DNA of 38,782 nt from the NCBI GenBank assembly GCA_028277515.1, contig JANQGC010000207.1, forward strand, positions 1 to 38,782. Direction: 5' to 3'. Below, one piece after another: positions 8,724 to 16,680 of the stretch. This DNA comes from Anaerolineae bacterium (GTDB lineage Bacteria > Chloroflexota > Anaerolineae > Promineifilales > Promineifilaceae). The position numbers and the translations under genes are program-made. The first letter of the stretch is position 1, and every line of letters starts with the position of its first letter. The notes beneath the pieces were generated by a model. That model saw only the letters and a program-made list of their open reading frames with translations. It was not told where the DNA came from and did no database searches.

Positions 8724-8915
8724 TCAAGCATTTCTAAGCATTGATTGCAATTGATTGATACGTTTTTTTAGTGTCGCTATTTCCAATTCTAATTGAGTTG
8801 GTACCCGAGCTTGTTTATTGTATAGATCCTTTTGTCTAATAAGATACGCAATATCTCGTTCGTAATTTGTTATTTGACTAAGAATTTCAGCCTTATAGGG
8901 AGAATTTTTTGGCAA
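8724..8915 (-). CDS. Small two-helix coiled-coil protein, paralogue of the protein at 2236-2430
   Basis: The product is 63 aa from a TTG at 8915, preceded by AAAAGGGG at about 8 bp, which is why I prefer it. A TTG at 8933 would add six residues and would sit 6 bp after the upstream stop codon. Two helices, SQITNYERDIAYLIRQKDLYN and QLELEIATLKKRINQLQ, are joined by a KQARVPT turn. It shares YxRDIxxL..Q..LYN and the proline-led second helix with the protein at the other end of the cluster. It lies in line between the 294-aa helical protein and the coiled-coil NTPase, so it is probably an adaptor for one of these. No catalytic motif is present. Confidence 0.65.
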   Translation of the reverse strand: MPKNSPYKAEILSQITNYERDIAYLIRQKDLYNKQARVPTQLELEIATLKKRINQLQSMLRNA

Positions 8916-8939
8916 AATGAAACCCCTTTTCAAATATTC

Positions 8940-9824
8940 CTATGTAATTCCAATGTCTCTTCTAATTTCTTCTACTTTTGAAGTGATGTACATTACTTCT
9001 CGAAAGTCCTGAACGGGTATGTTTTGTTGAGCTGCATATGTTGACCATGAGATTTTATAAGCTTGAAGGCTAAATTCATAATGCTGTAACTGAATCAATT
9101 TTGTTCTTCGATTGCTATCTGAGATATTTACCTCTCCAACAAAGGAATTTTCATTACTAGCAGGATATTGGAGTATAATCATTGTTTGCCTAATTAACTC
9201 CAAGGTATTATCAATTCTTTCAATAGAATCCATTAAATTGCTCATGTTTCCCTCGATTTGGTTGGTTCGGATTACAGCTTCATCAAGTTTGATTTCAAAT
9301 GAATGCAGTTCCTTAGCCGTTTTTGCGAGTGAGATTTCAAAATCCTTTTCAATTTGATTTACTTTCATACCCGAATTTCGGGCATACTTTTCAATTAAAT
9401 AAATTCGCAGATTTTGATTTTCCGGTGCACGAAGTTTCTGTTCAAATTTTGCAAATGCAATTTTTATCACATTATTGGTTATCTGTTCAAAGTCAAACTT
9501 ATTTAGGGTATGTTCTGGAACAAAAGCGACATCAGTAAAGGCATTTTCCAATTGCTCAGACAAATGATTATTGTCAAGATTTTTTAGATCTATTTCATTG
9601 ACATCAACGGTAACAAGATTTCTAAGCTCTCGTTTCGTCCAAACAATTTCATGGCTTCCAGATTCAATTTGCAAGGCCTCAAATATTGCATCCACTAACA
9701 GGTCATGTTGGTCATCAGGGGGCAATATTTGGTCCCAAACCTCTCCAAGAAACATCTTCGCTGGCTCTCGGGGATCGCCCAAAGAAATTAGATATTCTCT
9801 AATCAGTGTTATGATTTTGGCCAA
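8940..9824 (-). CDS. Hypothetical helical/coiled-coil protein, first gene of the NTPase cluster
   Basis: I cannot assign this 294-residue protein to a named family. The N-terminal 60 residues are acidic and helical; residues 80-140 form an amphipathic helical block. Residues about 140-215 contain a long heptad pattern (IEKDFEISLAKTAKELHSFE, then IRTNQIEGNMSNLMDSIERI) predicting a coiled coil. The last 60 residues are again helical. The acidic helical first half resembles helical domains that precede NACHT/STAND modules in other conflict proteins, so it might be a detached effector or adaptor part; this is inference. The start is probably the TTG at 9824, with a weak GGGG upstream. It is the first gene of the leftward cluster, and its stop is 6 bp from a possible start of the next gene. 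Confidence 0.6.
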   Translation of the reverse strand: MAKIITLIREYLISLGDPREPAKMFLGEVWDQILPPDDQHDLLVDAIFEALQIESGSHEIVWTKRELRNLVTVDVNEIDLKNLDNNHLSEQLENAFTDVAFVPEHTLNKFDFEQITNNVIKIAFAKFEQKLRAPENQNLRIYLIEKYARNSGMKVNQIEKDFEISLAKTAKELHSFEIKLDEAVIRTNQIEGNMSNLMDSIERIDNTLELIRQTMIILQYPASNENSFVGEVNISDSNRRTKLIQLQHYEFSLQAYKISWSTYAAQQNIPVQDFREVMYITSKVEEIRRDIGIT

Positions 9825-10164
9825 GGAAATACCCCGTCTGTGAAGTGAATAACAAACCTGAACAGATAAAAAGAATACCTAATTATTCAAAAGTTCGCAA
9901 CAATAGAAGAGATAAAGGTTGGAGTAGAAAAAGCATCGGGCCAATAACTCTAAAGAATTTTATTCAGTAAATAAGAGTTCGATTATAATAAAAAAAGACT
10001 AATGTTAATCAATGAATTGAAATGGTGTCTGCCAAGGTCAAGTCTAATTGTAGGGAAACGGTAATGACCTCACTTTGTAGAATTTTAGATAAGGGTATAT
10101 AGCAAATAACTATATCAAACCATCTCATTTTGGGTCTGGACACACTGGTTTCTTATGTTGTAAT
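9825..10164. other. Divergent intergenic region between conflict cluster and mobile-element block
   Basis: These 340 AT-rich bases hold the promoters of two divergent units. Leftward, TATAAT (9982-9987, minus strand) with TTGATT (10007-10012) at a 19-bp spacing is a possible but imperfect promoter for the NTPase cluster. Rightward, ATATAG (10097-10102) and CTATAT (10110-10115) form a small inverted repeat about 50 bp before the ATPase gene and could be an operator. No small ORF or RNA gene is convincing. Confidence 0.4.
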
Positions 10165-11628
10165 TTGGCGGTTGTGTTCTCCTTGCTGCCCAAATTGAAT
10201 TTTAGAAAAAAGATCTATTTTGGCACTTCATGGCCTTTTTCTTGGGGACAATCATGGGGACTAAAACGTTTCAGCGTTGACGTAGAAAGCCTCTCAACTC
10301 ATATGTATATTGTCGGCCGCTCCGGAAAGGGAAAGAGCAAATTCTTGGAAGGATTTCTTTGGCAACTGGTTAATCATGGATATGGCTGCGGTCTTATCGA
10401 CCCTCATGGCGATTTGGCCGATAACCTTCTCAGCCTTCTTACGAGACAACCGATAGATGGTAAAAAGAGCTGGATTGATAAGCCTGAAAACATCAAAAGG
10501 CTTGTGTATGTCGAACCTGGCAGGAATGACTACTTCATTCCTATGAACGTTTTGGCAGACAATACCGATAACTACACCTTAGCGACAAATGTAATCGAGG
10601 CGTTTCAAAGAACATGGAGTGAAGAACTGAAGGTAGCTCCACAGTTCAAAAACACTGCATTACACGCGCTGCTTTTATTAATCGAACAAGGGCTTTCACT
10701 GGTTGAACTTCCAACACTTTTTATGGATAAGGGTTATCGTGATTCACTTTTGGAAAAATCACAAAATCATGATGTCAAAATGTTTTTTGAATTCCGTTTT
10801 GGCCAATGGAAACATGAACAGGCTTTAAGAGTAGAGAGCCTTTTGAATAAAGTAACGGCCTTGACACTTAATCCTTCACTCAGACGAATGCTTGGGGCCA
10901 ATCACAACGGTCTAAACCTACGCTCCATTATGGACGATGACAAGATACTAATTGTCAATCTGGGAAAGACCGATCACGAAACGAGAAATCTATTAGGGAG
11001 TCTTTTGGTAGTCAATCTTGAACAAGCAGCTCTTAGCCGTGCCGACATACCAGAGAAGGAGCGCAATAAGTGGTTTTGTGTCCTTGATGAGTTTCAAAGA
11101 TTTATCGCCAATGAAGGGTCTGCACTTGCTGTAGCTGAAATGCTTTCTGAAGCCAGAAAATTTGGCTTGCTTCTAGGGCTATCCCATCAGGGCTGGCATC
11201 AATTGGGTAGTTCAAGACTCGAAGGGGCGCTTGATCAGGCCCAAATAAAGGTAGTATTTGGTTCCGGCTCCCAAACCGGCCGCGTGATTGCCGATGAGCT
11301 TTTTGTTCTTGACCCGCTTAAAACCAAGCACGAAAGTGAGTCTGGGAGTAAATATTTTCAATCTCTTATGGAGCAAAAAGAATTATTTATTCAATCAATT
11401 AGAAAACAGTCCAAAAGAGAAATATTTGTTCTTCCCCCTGATTCGGATGAAGTAGTTTCCCTAAAAACTTTAGATGTTCCGTCGCCAGAAATCACCCAAA
11501 CTGAGCTTGAAGATATAAAGAGCGATTTGCTTTCCAATTACGGTCAAAAGGTGTATACAAGCCAGACTATCTACTCAAGCACCCAGCGGAGCAAAGAGCC
11601 TAGCTTGGGTCGTGTACTTAGCTCGTAG
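10165..11628 (+). CDS. VirD4/TraG-like (HerA/FtsK superfamily) DNA-transfer ATPase
   Basis: The product is up to 487 aa. It has Walker A GRSGKGKS (51-58), then LIDPHGDLADNLL, a motif typical of type IV coupling proteins and related DUF87 ATPases. Walker B is CVLDEFQRF (Asp308-Glu309). A later GLSHQGWHQL resembles the arginine/glutamine-sensor region of this family. Such ATPases pump DNA in conjugation or mobilisation. There is no N-terminal membrane anchor, so it would be soluble or docked by a partner. The start is uncertain: TTG 10165 or GTG 10174, neither with a clear ribosome-binding site. Its 3' end overlaps the convergent replication-relaxation gene by 54 bp. A second ATPase of this superfamily lies at 21162, also beside a replication-relaxation-like gene. 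Confidence 0.8.
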   Translation: MAVVFSLLPKLNFRKKIYFGTSWPFSWGQSWGLKRFSVDVESLSTHMYIVGRSGKGKSKFLEGFLWQLVNHGYGCGLIDPHGDLADNLLSLLTRQPIDGKKSWIDKPENIKRLVYVEPGRNDYFIPMNVLADNTDNYTLATNVIEAFQRTWSEELKVAPQFKNTALHALLLLIEQGLSLVELPTLFMDKGYRDSLLEKSQNHDVKMFFEFRFGQWKHEQALRVESLLNKVTALTLNPSLRRMLGANHNGLNLRSIMDDDKILIVNLGKTDHETRNLLGSLLVVNLEQAALSRADIPEKERNKWFCVLDEFQRFIANEGSALAVAEMLSEARKFGLLLGLSHQGWHQLGSSRLEGALDQAQIKVVFGSGSQTGRVIADELFVLDPLKTKHESESGSKYFQSLMEQKELFIQSIRKQSKREIFVLPPDSDEVVSLKTLDVPSPEITQTELEDIKSDLLSNYGQKVYTSQTIYSSTQRSKEPSLGRVLSS

Positions 11629-12495
11629 TCGTGGTTTAAGTGGCATCGTAGCGATTGATAATTTCTCATTTGACCCGGCCATTTGCCAGATGGGATTTGT
11701 AAGCACACCTGTTTTTATTTGATCATAGGTGGTGAAATAAAAACGTCCCGACCCTCCGGCTTTTTCTACTTCCTTTTTAAGATGGGTAAGTCTTCTTATA
11801 CCTGTTGTGACGACGAAAATTGCTCCGCTTTTAACGCCAAAAATATCCTTGTATTTCTCTGACCCGATAAATTTCAATGCTGGTTTTACCTTCTTTTGGA
11901 CAAATCGGTCTAATGGGTGTGTAGCATTATCTACTTCGGGGAGAATTGCTAACTCCTCTACCCTACCGGTTACTTCAGGGCTATTTCTTTTAAGCAACAA
12001 AAATCCATCTGGTCTACCTGGAATTATATGTATTTGATGAAGCTCAGTTTCGCTCATCCATTGAATAAGTTCAAATCCCTCTAATGCTCTTGCCTCTTTT
12101 GTAACCGTTAATCGGAAGTCATTCAGTCGCAGATCGTGTTTAAGCGTGTGCCAACGCGGTTTTCTCCGCCAAGAAAGGGATGTAAAATCTATGTCTAATT
12201 TTCTGGCTACAAGACGTGCACCACGTGTCCCAAGTGTATAGACCGTCTCTCCCAAGTGCTCCCCATGTACCCATTCGGCATTGAATTTATTTACCAAGTA
12301 ATGATCAAAATATTGCTGTAGTCTTGCTTCTGGCCATGATATGGTTTTCCCCGGAAAGAATCCCTTTATTATCTGATTTTGGGAAAGTATGCCCTCGTGA
12401 TAGTGGATGCCAATTAAAAGTTTGGTTGTTGATTTTGTGGGAACTATATTCTTTGGACTTTTTATTCTCGTAAAGGGCTTGCGGAGTTTGGGCAT
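11575..12495 (-). CDS. Replication-relaxation family protein
   Basis: The product is 306 aa. Residues 25-75 form a winged-helix segment (TKLLIGIHYHEGILSQNQII). A middle stretch WRRKPRWHTLKHDLRLNDF has the 'H.L..ND' pattern of this family. A nuclease-like core follows, with PDG (in GRPDGFLLL), an acidic PEVDNATHPL and a Lys-rich helix (FVQKKVKPALKFI), then a late strand and a TNPIWQMAG end. Members (Pfam Replication-relaxation) occur on plasmids and conjugative elements and are thought to act in DNA processing or replication initiation; no reaction is firmly established. It converges on the ATPase gene with a 54-bp overlap and is divergent from the 303-aa gene. The protein at 20492 has the same domain order. 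Confidence 0.75.
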   Translation of the reverse strand: MPKLRKPFTRIKSPKNIVPTKSTTKLLIGIHYHEGILSQNQIIKGFFPGKTISWPEARLQQYFDHYLVNKFNAEWVHGEHLGETVYTLGTRGARLVARKLDIDFTSLSWRRKPRWHTLKHDLRLNDFRLTVTKEARALEGFELIQWMSETELHQIHIIPGRPDGFLLLKRNSPEVTGRVEELAILPEVDNATHPLDRFVQKKVKPALKFIGSEKYKDIFGVKSGAIFVVTTGIRRLTHLKKEVEKAGGSGRFYFTTYDQIKTGVLTNPIWQMAGSNEKLSIATMPLKPRLRAKYTTQARLFAPLGA

Positions 12496-12576
12496 TGTTG
12501 CGGTTCATGGTAGCACAATAGGTATTAGATCTTCAACTCAATGCCCTGCTTGTCAGAAGATGTAAAATAGGAAAAG

Positions 12577-13488
12577 ATGCCAGAGCGCACGCCGAAAAAA
12601 GAGAGTTTAGAGCGTGGTTCTTTGCTGTATCTGACCCATCCAGACAAGCAGCTTTTCTCAGGGTACGGGATTACAAGAGAAACCAATAGAAAAGATTCAC
12701 TTGTAGGGCTTCTCATGGTTGATAGACCTCATCCTGCTAATCCTGTGTGGCTCCAGTCTGTATCTGAAACTTTTGGTTCTTTTGAGTTATATCCCATGAC
12801 TGCTGCTGGTGAAAGAGGAATGGGATGTCAAATGCATATTCAACCAGATAGCGTCAAACACCTCAAAAGCCGCTCCGACGCCCCATTTTCCAATGAATTA
12901 CAAAGGGTTTTACAGCCTATGCTAGAAAATCCACCTGCACCTGTTTTTGGTTTGAAATGGGACGACGAAATCAAAGCCTGGGCCAGTGAATTTATTATTC
13001 CAAACGAGCTGCCGCCGCAAATCAAGGAGGTTTTTGAACGAACGGGTTATGGATGTTTAGCGCTTGAGTCTGATATTGGGATTGTGCATGTTTGCCATGC
13101 TCCTGATATGGATATTGACGGTTTTTCCGGTAAACCAATTCGCCCACAGTGGCAGTTAATAGAAATGCCTACCGCCCCCCTGATTCGACTTAATTTAACG
13201 ATCTTTGACCGCCCAGCCGATCCTTTTAGGTTTGAATCTTTCCTGAACGTCGATGACAAACAACAGTTGGATGTTTTGACCCAACTTGCTTCGCAGGAAG
13301 AATTGTATCTGGCATTTTATGGAGACTGGCTTAATCACCGACACACAATGAGTGTGGAACACACTGAAAATCAATGGCAGCAATTGGATGAATACATTAT
13401 GCGGGCGCTTACTTATTGGGCAAACATACCCGCTCACTTAAGGGATTTTGATAAGGCAAAGGAAGAATTTATGAGGCGTGTGCCCTAG
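12577..13488 (+). CDS. Hypothetical protein, 303 aa
   Basis: I do not recognise this protein. It is soluble, with mixed alpha/beta character. The first ~60 residues read as a beta-rich domain (SLLYLTHPDKQLFSGYGITR). The middle contains PVFGLKWDDEIKAWASEFII and a Cys/His cluster in GIVHVCHAPDMDIDG. The last third is helical (QWQQLDEYIMRALTYWANIP). No nucleotide-binding or nuclease motif stands out. The ATG at 12577 follows AGGA at about 6 bp. It is transcribed divergently from the replication-relaxation gene and sits between DNA-transfer and maintenance genes, so an element-specific role is likely, but nothing more can be said. Confidence 0.6.
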   Translation: MPERTPKKESLERGSLLYLTHPDKQLFSGYGITRETNRKDSLVGLLMVDRPHPANPVWLQSVSETFGSFELYPMTAAGERGMGCQMHIQPDSVKHLKSRSDAPFSNELQRVLQPMLENPPAPVFGLKWDDEIKAWASEFIIPNELPPQIKEVFERTGYGCLALESDIGIVHVCHAPDMDIDGFSGKPIRPQWQLIEMPTAPLIRLNLTIFDRPADPFRFESFLNVDDKQQLDVLTQLASQEELYLAFYGDWLNHRHTMSVEHTENQWQQLDEYIMRALTYWANIPAHLRDFDKAKEEFMRRVP

Positions 13489-13510
13489 CTCAATGTGTGA
13501 ATAATAAAAA

Positions 13511-13855
13511 TCAGTATTCCTCTGGAAGAAGGACTGTAGTTGCCGATCTATCATGCTCTGTAATGACGTAGAATCTCTGGTCTTCTATGTTGTAGGCAGA
13601 AAACAGTCTGTATCCTTTTCTGAGGGATAATTCATTTTCTTTAACGTCGTGTTTGTCCAAACTTCCCCAATCCCCTGTTACGTGCCTTGCAAGGAGTTGT
13701 ACTGGATGACGTTCGACAAGAGATAATCCTGCAATAGCTCCGGGCGTGATTACTATTTGGCCCATATCAAATAGGGTTTTGGGGAAAGGTCGTTCTTGGG
13801 ATTGTGGTTCGTCTTCGCTATTGTCTGATTTACCTGTCAGGTCCCACTCTTTCAT
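13511..13855 (-). CDS. Small conserved plasmid-associated protein
   Basis: The product is 114 aa. After a charged, disordered-looking N-terminus (residues 1-28), it has GQIVITPGAIAGL, then LLARHVTGDWGSL, and ends DRSATTVLLPEEY. I recognise this layout (G.(I/V)..TPGA, L.RH..GDWG.., ..SAT...LP.EY) as a widespread family on plasmids and integrated elements, sometimes misnamed as a restriction subunit. Its biochemical role is unknown to me. It is short and soluble, with one conserved His and several acidic residues. It converges with the 303-aa gene and is divergent from the 118-aa gene; its presence supports a plasmid or ICE origin. Confidence 0.7.
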   Translation of the reverse strand: MKEWDLTGKSDNSEDEPQSQERPFPKTLFDMGQIVITPGAIAGLSLVERHPVQLLARHVTGDWGSLDKHDVKENELSLRKGYRLFSAYNIEDQRFYVITEHDRSATTVLLPEEY

Positions 13856-13896
13856 TTATGCAATTGTAGCAGATTGACAAGTGGTAAAATCAATAT

Positions 13897-14253
13897 GTGG
13901 GTGTCGAAAGACCAAATCTGCCAGATTGGGCACGCAGGGATCGGGAGGATGATAAAGCCTGGATTCATGAGAATCTGCACGTTTTCTGGCCTTTAGGGAG
14001 AGAGCTTTTCAGGGAGCACGGCCGTGGTGCTTTTGTGGTGGATACGACTTTTCAGCCCCGGCCGGATGCTGGACATCCTTTTTCATACTTTCCAAAAGAA
14101 CAGCTTGATAAAGATGATACTGATGTCATGCGCATGGTAAGGGAGTATAAGCCGGCGGCTGAGTTTGTGATTGTGTTACTTAAACAACAGGAGCGGCAAA
14201 GCAGTTATCGGGTGAGAGCAAAAAGAAGGGGCTTAAGAAGTAATGGGCACTAG
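13897..14253 (+). CDS. Hypothetical protein, 118 aa
   Basis: The product starts at a GTG at 13897. It has an acidic, aromatic N-terminal half (PDWARRDREDDKAWIHENLH; FWPLGRELFREHGRGAFVVD), then HPFSYFPKEQL and a basic C-terminus (RVRAKRRGLRSNGH). The compact pattern of charged and aromatic residues suggests a folded single-domain protein, but I know no function for it. It is divergent from the small conserved protein at 13511-13855 with only 41 bp between their starts, so they share a control region and are probably co-regulated. Confidence 0.6.
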   Translation: MGVERPNLPDWARRDREDDKAWIHENLHVFWPLGRELFREHGRGAFVVDTTFQPRPDAGHPFSYFPKEQLDKDDTDVMRMVREYKPAAEFVIVLLKQQERQSSYRVRAKRRGLRSNGH

Positions 14254-14260
14254 AAAAAAA

Positions 14261-14533
14261 TTATTTACTAATAACTTGCTGTTCCAATTTTGTCACTCTT
14301 TCCTCTAACTCATCGACCTCCCCAACTGTAGGCACGTCGTCGGAAAGTTGTGCAAGTTGTAAACCGAGTGTGTCGATTCTCTTAGTCAGCTTCTCGTCGA
14401 GTTGTTTAATTGCTTCTTTGTTTTTTTCGATTGCCACTCTGTTTTTTTGAATCTCCCCCTTCAACTCCTCTTTGATGGCAGACTGGCCACTGATAATTGC
14501 TTGAAGCATTTTTGTCGTTTTGGTATCAGCCAT
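14261..14533 (-). CDS. Short coiled-coil protein
   Basis: The product is 90 aa, almost entirely heptad repeats rich in Lys, Glu, Leu and Ile from residue 20 (AIKEELKGEIQKNRVAIEKN) to the end (ELEERVTKLEQQ). A Pro-containing break (SDDVPTVGEV) around residue 66 suggests a hairpin of two coils or a trimer with a kink. It lacks a signal peptide. Such small coiled coils on mobile elements can be structural or DNA-segregation adaptors; no specific role can be given. It converges with the 118-aa gene 7 bp away. Confidence 0.55.
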   Translation of the reverse strand: MADTKTTKMLQAIISGQSAIKEELKGEIQKNRVAIEKNKEAIKQLDEKLTKRIDTLGLQLAQLSDDVPTVGEVDELEERVTKLEQQVISK

Positions 14534-14732
14534 GATTTACTAATAGCATAGATCATCATTTCTTGGAAGCACCGGTTTGTATGATTCTCCTAGTTTCGGC
14601 TTAAGATTTAGACTTCTATATTTGTCATTTCTAATCTTTTAACTAAGCTATAGTTGGGATTGGTGATAGGTGACAAAATACACTCGGTTTTTAGAGTATT
14701 AAACCTATAAATAGTCGAGAACGGAGACTTTT

Positions 14733-15605
14733 ATGATTCTTCCTACTGCCATTGGAACGGTCGCAAATGCCTTGGTAATTATTGATTATGTTATAAAATT
14801 TGCTAAGTTTCTATCCCCCAGAGTGGCTGCCGCACTACTCGATACAAAAGAAGAATTATCTCGTATAGCCTCCAGGCAACCTGTTACAGTTGCTGAGAAG
14901 GCTCTCATTCAAGCCTTGAGTAAACATGTACCTGCTTCCCAATTTGAAGCGACATCTCTTCATCTTTCCAAGATTTTTTCTATCATGTACCCGCTATTTG
15001 ACACATTAAGTACAAGTCAAAAGGAAGCCGTCCTCCCTGATTATGGACCATGTATTTATGAGATGCTTCCAATGTTTGCTGATCTTTTGGAGAGTTGGGG
15101 ATGCTTTCAGGTTTGGGGTCAGTATTTTCTGTGCAAAGGTTATTATTCTGATATTGGACCGTTTTTATTGGCAAGAAACACAACTAAAGTACTGAGACAC
15201 ACAAGAGTTTTCAATGAGCGAATTGAGGAAATATTGCCTAAAGCAAATGTTTATTTTGACACAAGGAAAAAAGAAAACGAATTTGTAGGGCTAATTGTGA
15301 CAAATGGTGAGTGTAAAAAATCTGACAGTAACCATTATTTTCATGGTATTCAATTGGTGTTTACCCCAGGCCCTTACCCCCCTCTTTTTATCAATTTCCC
15401 TTACGATGTTGATTATAATAATGAATCCATGATGAAGGTATTCAACAATAGCCCGCCTGCCAGATTGTTCGTTCCAGAGTATGAAATGTTAATAATTGGT
15501 TTGTTCGCTGATCTAGCAATCTACTCACGCGCTGTTATTGATCAAGTAGATGTAAGTAGTTTATTTACTGAAAGATTGACAACCTTTCTTGCTGATTATC
15601 GGTGA
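14733..15605 (+). CDS. Hypothetical protein, 290 aa
   Basis: I do not recognise this protein. The N-terminus (MILPTAIGTVANALVIIDYVI) is hydrophobic enough for a membrane-associated or buried helix but not a clean signal peptide. The first 110 residues are helical and the rest is mixed, with a beta-rich stretch around FVGLIVTNGECKK and FHGIQLVFTPGPYPPLFINF. The start ATG follows GGAG at a proper distance. It stands alone, directly upstream of the ~1-kb RNA-like region, and has its own spacing on both sides. A link to the putative RNA is possible only by position. Confidence 0.6.
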   Translation: MILPTAIGTVANALVIIDYVIKFAKFLSPRVAAALLDTKEELSRIASRQPVTVAEKALIQALSKHVPASQFEATSLHLSKIFSIMYPLFDTLSTSQKEAVLPDYGPCIYEMLPMFADLLESWGCFQVWGQYFLCKGYYSDIGPFLLARNTTKVLRHTRVFNERIEEILPKANVYFDTRKKENEFVGLIVTNGECKKSDSNHYFHGIQLVFTPGPYPPLFINFPYDVDYNNESMMKVFNNSPPARLFVPEYEMLIIGLFADLAIYSRAVIDQVDVSSLFTERLTTFLADYR

Positions 15606-16632
15606 CAGCCAGGCCAATTCAATCCATTTGTAGTCTCCTATCCAGTAAAACACACGCTCTCGACTGTTCAGAACTGCTCTAAGCCTTCTCAAATATAAAA
15701 GATGGTGCTAACTACATATTCACTACCGCGAGCGGACTTCTTCAAAAAGAAAGGGCGAAGCCCTTACCGCTTCCAAAAGGGCCTGACAAAAGGTCTGGAA
15801 AATGTCAGGCCCGCTAGCGCGTCGGACTCGTTAGAGGCCGACTTGCCTTCGCGGAAGTTTGTCCCCGACCCTGTCGGGGGCAGACGTAGCGCCGCTGCGT
15901 ATGAACACTGTCGTAGACTGGTGAAGAAGCAAGGGTACTTTGAGGTAAATTTGGCGTCAGCCTAATTAGCTCAAAGCGCAGCGAAGGCAAGTCGGGATCG
16001 TCAAGATGTTCGTGAAACGAATCATGTTGAACGTTCCCGGCGCGTCTGGCTCGACGATGGGGGCTGAAACTGAGATTGCCTTTATCCCGCGCCATAGGGA
16101 TAAAGCAGACGAAGTGAGGCTCTCTGAGGAGAGACAGTCTTTCCAGCACAAACCCGACCCTCGATGGGAAGGGTTTGTGAAACTATACGTGGTTCAAGCC
16201 ACGGCCAATTACACGTACTAATAGCTGAGCACGTGTTTTACTCGATGACAATTTGTACACGTATGCAAATTTTTTCCACTAGCCTTTATCCCCTATAAAG
16301 GGCTGCGCCCTTTGGGTGTAGACTATTCATATCTCCCTCCGCCAGCTCCTTCCCTCCAGATCTTCTCCTATGCGGTGCTTCGCACCGATTTTTTCAAAAA
16401 ATGCAAAGCGCTTAGGTTCCGCATGAGGTGTCTTCGAGAGGATTTCGCCCCCCTTAGTCCGGCAGTTACACCGAACAACCGTTAAGCCCGTATGGTTTGT
16501 CACTGTATGGATGGTCGACTGTAGCTATTTTTACCCGCTACAGTGGGACTCCCGTCCAGGTGACTGATGTCAATGGACGATTTCATTTAATGTGAAGAAT
16601 TGCCCGAATTCAAGGGGTAAAATGCACCGTGG
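15606..16632 (+). ncRNA. Candidate large structured RNA (about 15,720-16,560) in a gene-free 1-kb region
   Basis: No convincing protein gene lies between 15,606 and 16,632. Instead there are many strong helices. The main ones are: 15751-15756 with 15760-15765 (GAA loop); 15779-15788 with 15803-15812 (10 bp); a long-range 15-bp perfect helix, 15838-15852 with 15981-15995, enclosing several hairpins; 15857-15869 with 15873-15885 (13 contiguous pairs, two G-U); 16001-16030; 16080-16088 with 16097-16105; 16147-16155 with 16171-16179, containing a GA/AA internal loop; 16188-16192 with 16199-16203; 16297-16303 with 16307-16313; 16367-16375 with 16419-16428; and 16508-16514 with 16552-16558 around an 8-bp stem 16518-16525/16537-16544. 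The strand is inferred from GAA-type loops and the T-run after 16271. Style and size recall GOLLD/ROOL-type RNAs, but no identity is claimed. Short ORFs across the region overlap the stems and look spurious. Confidence 0.6.
16250..16276 (+). terminator. Possible intrinsic terminator inside the structured region
   Basis: AATTTG (16250-16255) pairs with CAAATT (16266-16271), extended by a G-U and an A-U pair, and a T-run continues to 16275. The stem is AT-rich, so termination would be weak. If real, it ends the RNA near 16,276, and the hairpins downstream belong to a second transcript or a control region. Confidence 0.35.
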
Positions 16633-16680
16633 ATGGTTTCATGGTGTCGTGGTTTCGTGGTATCATGATACCGTGGTGTC
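16633..16680. repeat. Six tandem octamers, consensus RTGGTRTC
   Basis: Six contiguous 8-bp units run from 16633 to 16680: ATGGTTTC, ATGGTGTC, GTGGTTTC, GTGGTATC, ATGATACC, GTGGTGTC. They abut the stop codon of the ParB-like gene. The same octamer recurs inside that gene at 16922-16993. Iterated short repeats beside parAB genes are often the partition site bound by the ParB-type protein, so this is a centromere candidate. Confidence 0.7.

Noticed and set aside
15702..16221. Several short open frames on both strands
   Set aside because: They overlap the perfect helices, have no ribosome-binding site or family features, and their composition follows the stems. The region is better explained as RNA.
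16206..16230. GTACTAATAG resembling the 3' end of 23S rRNA
   Set aside because: Only about ten bases match and no other rRNA domain is present in the flanking kilobase.
16440..16560. Possible group II intron domain V
   Set aside because: The AAGCCCGTATGG stretch resembles part of domain V, but the paired strand and the catalytic triad context are missing, and no reverse transcriptase gene is present.
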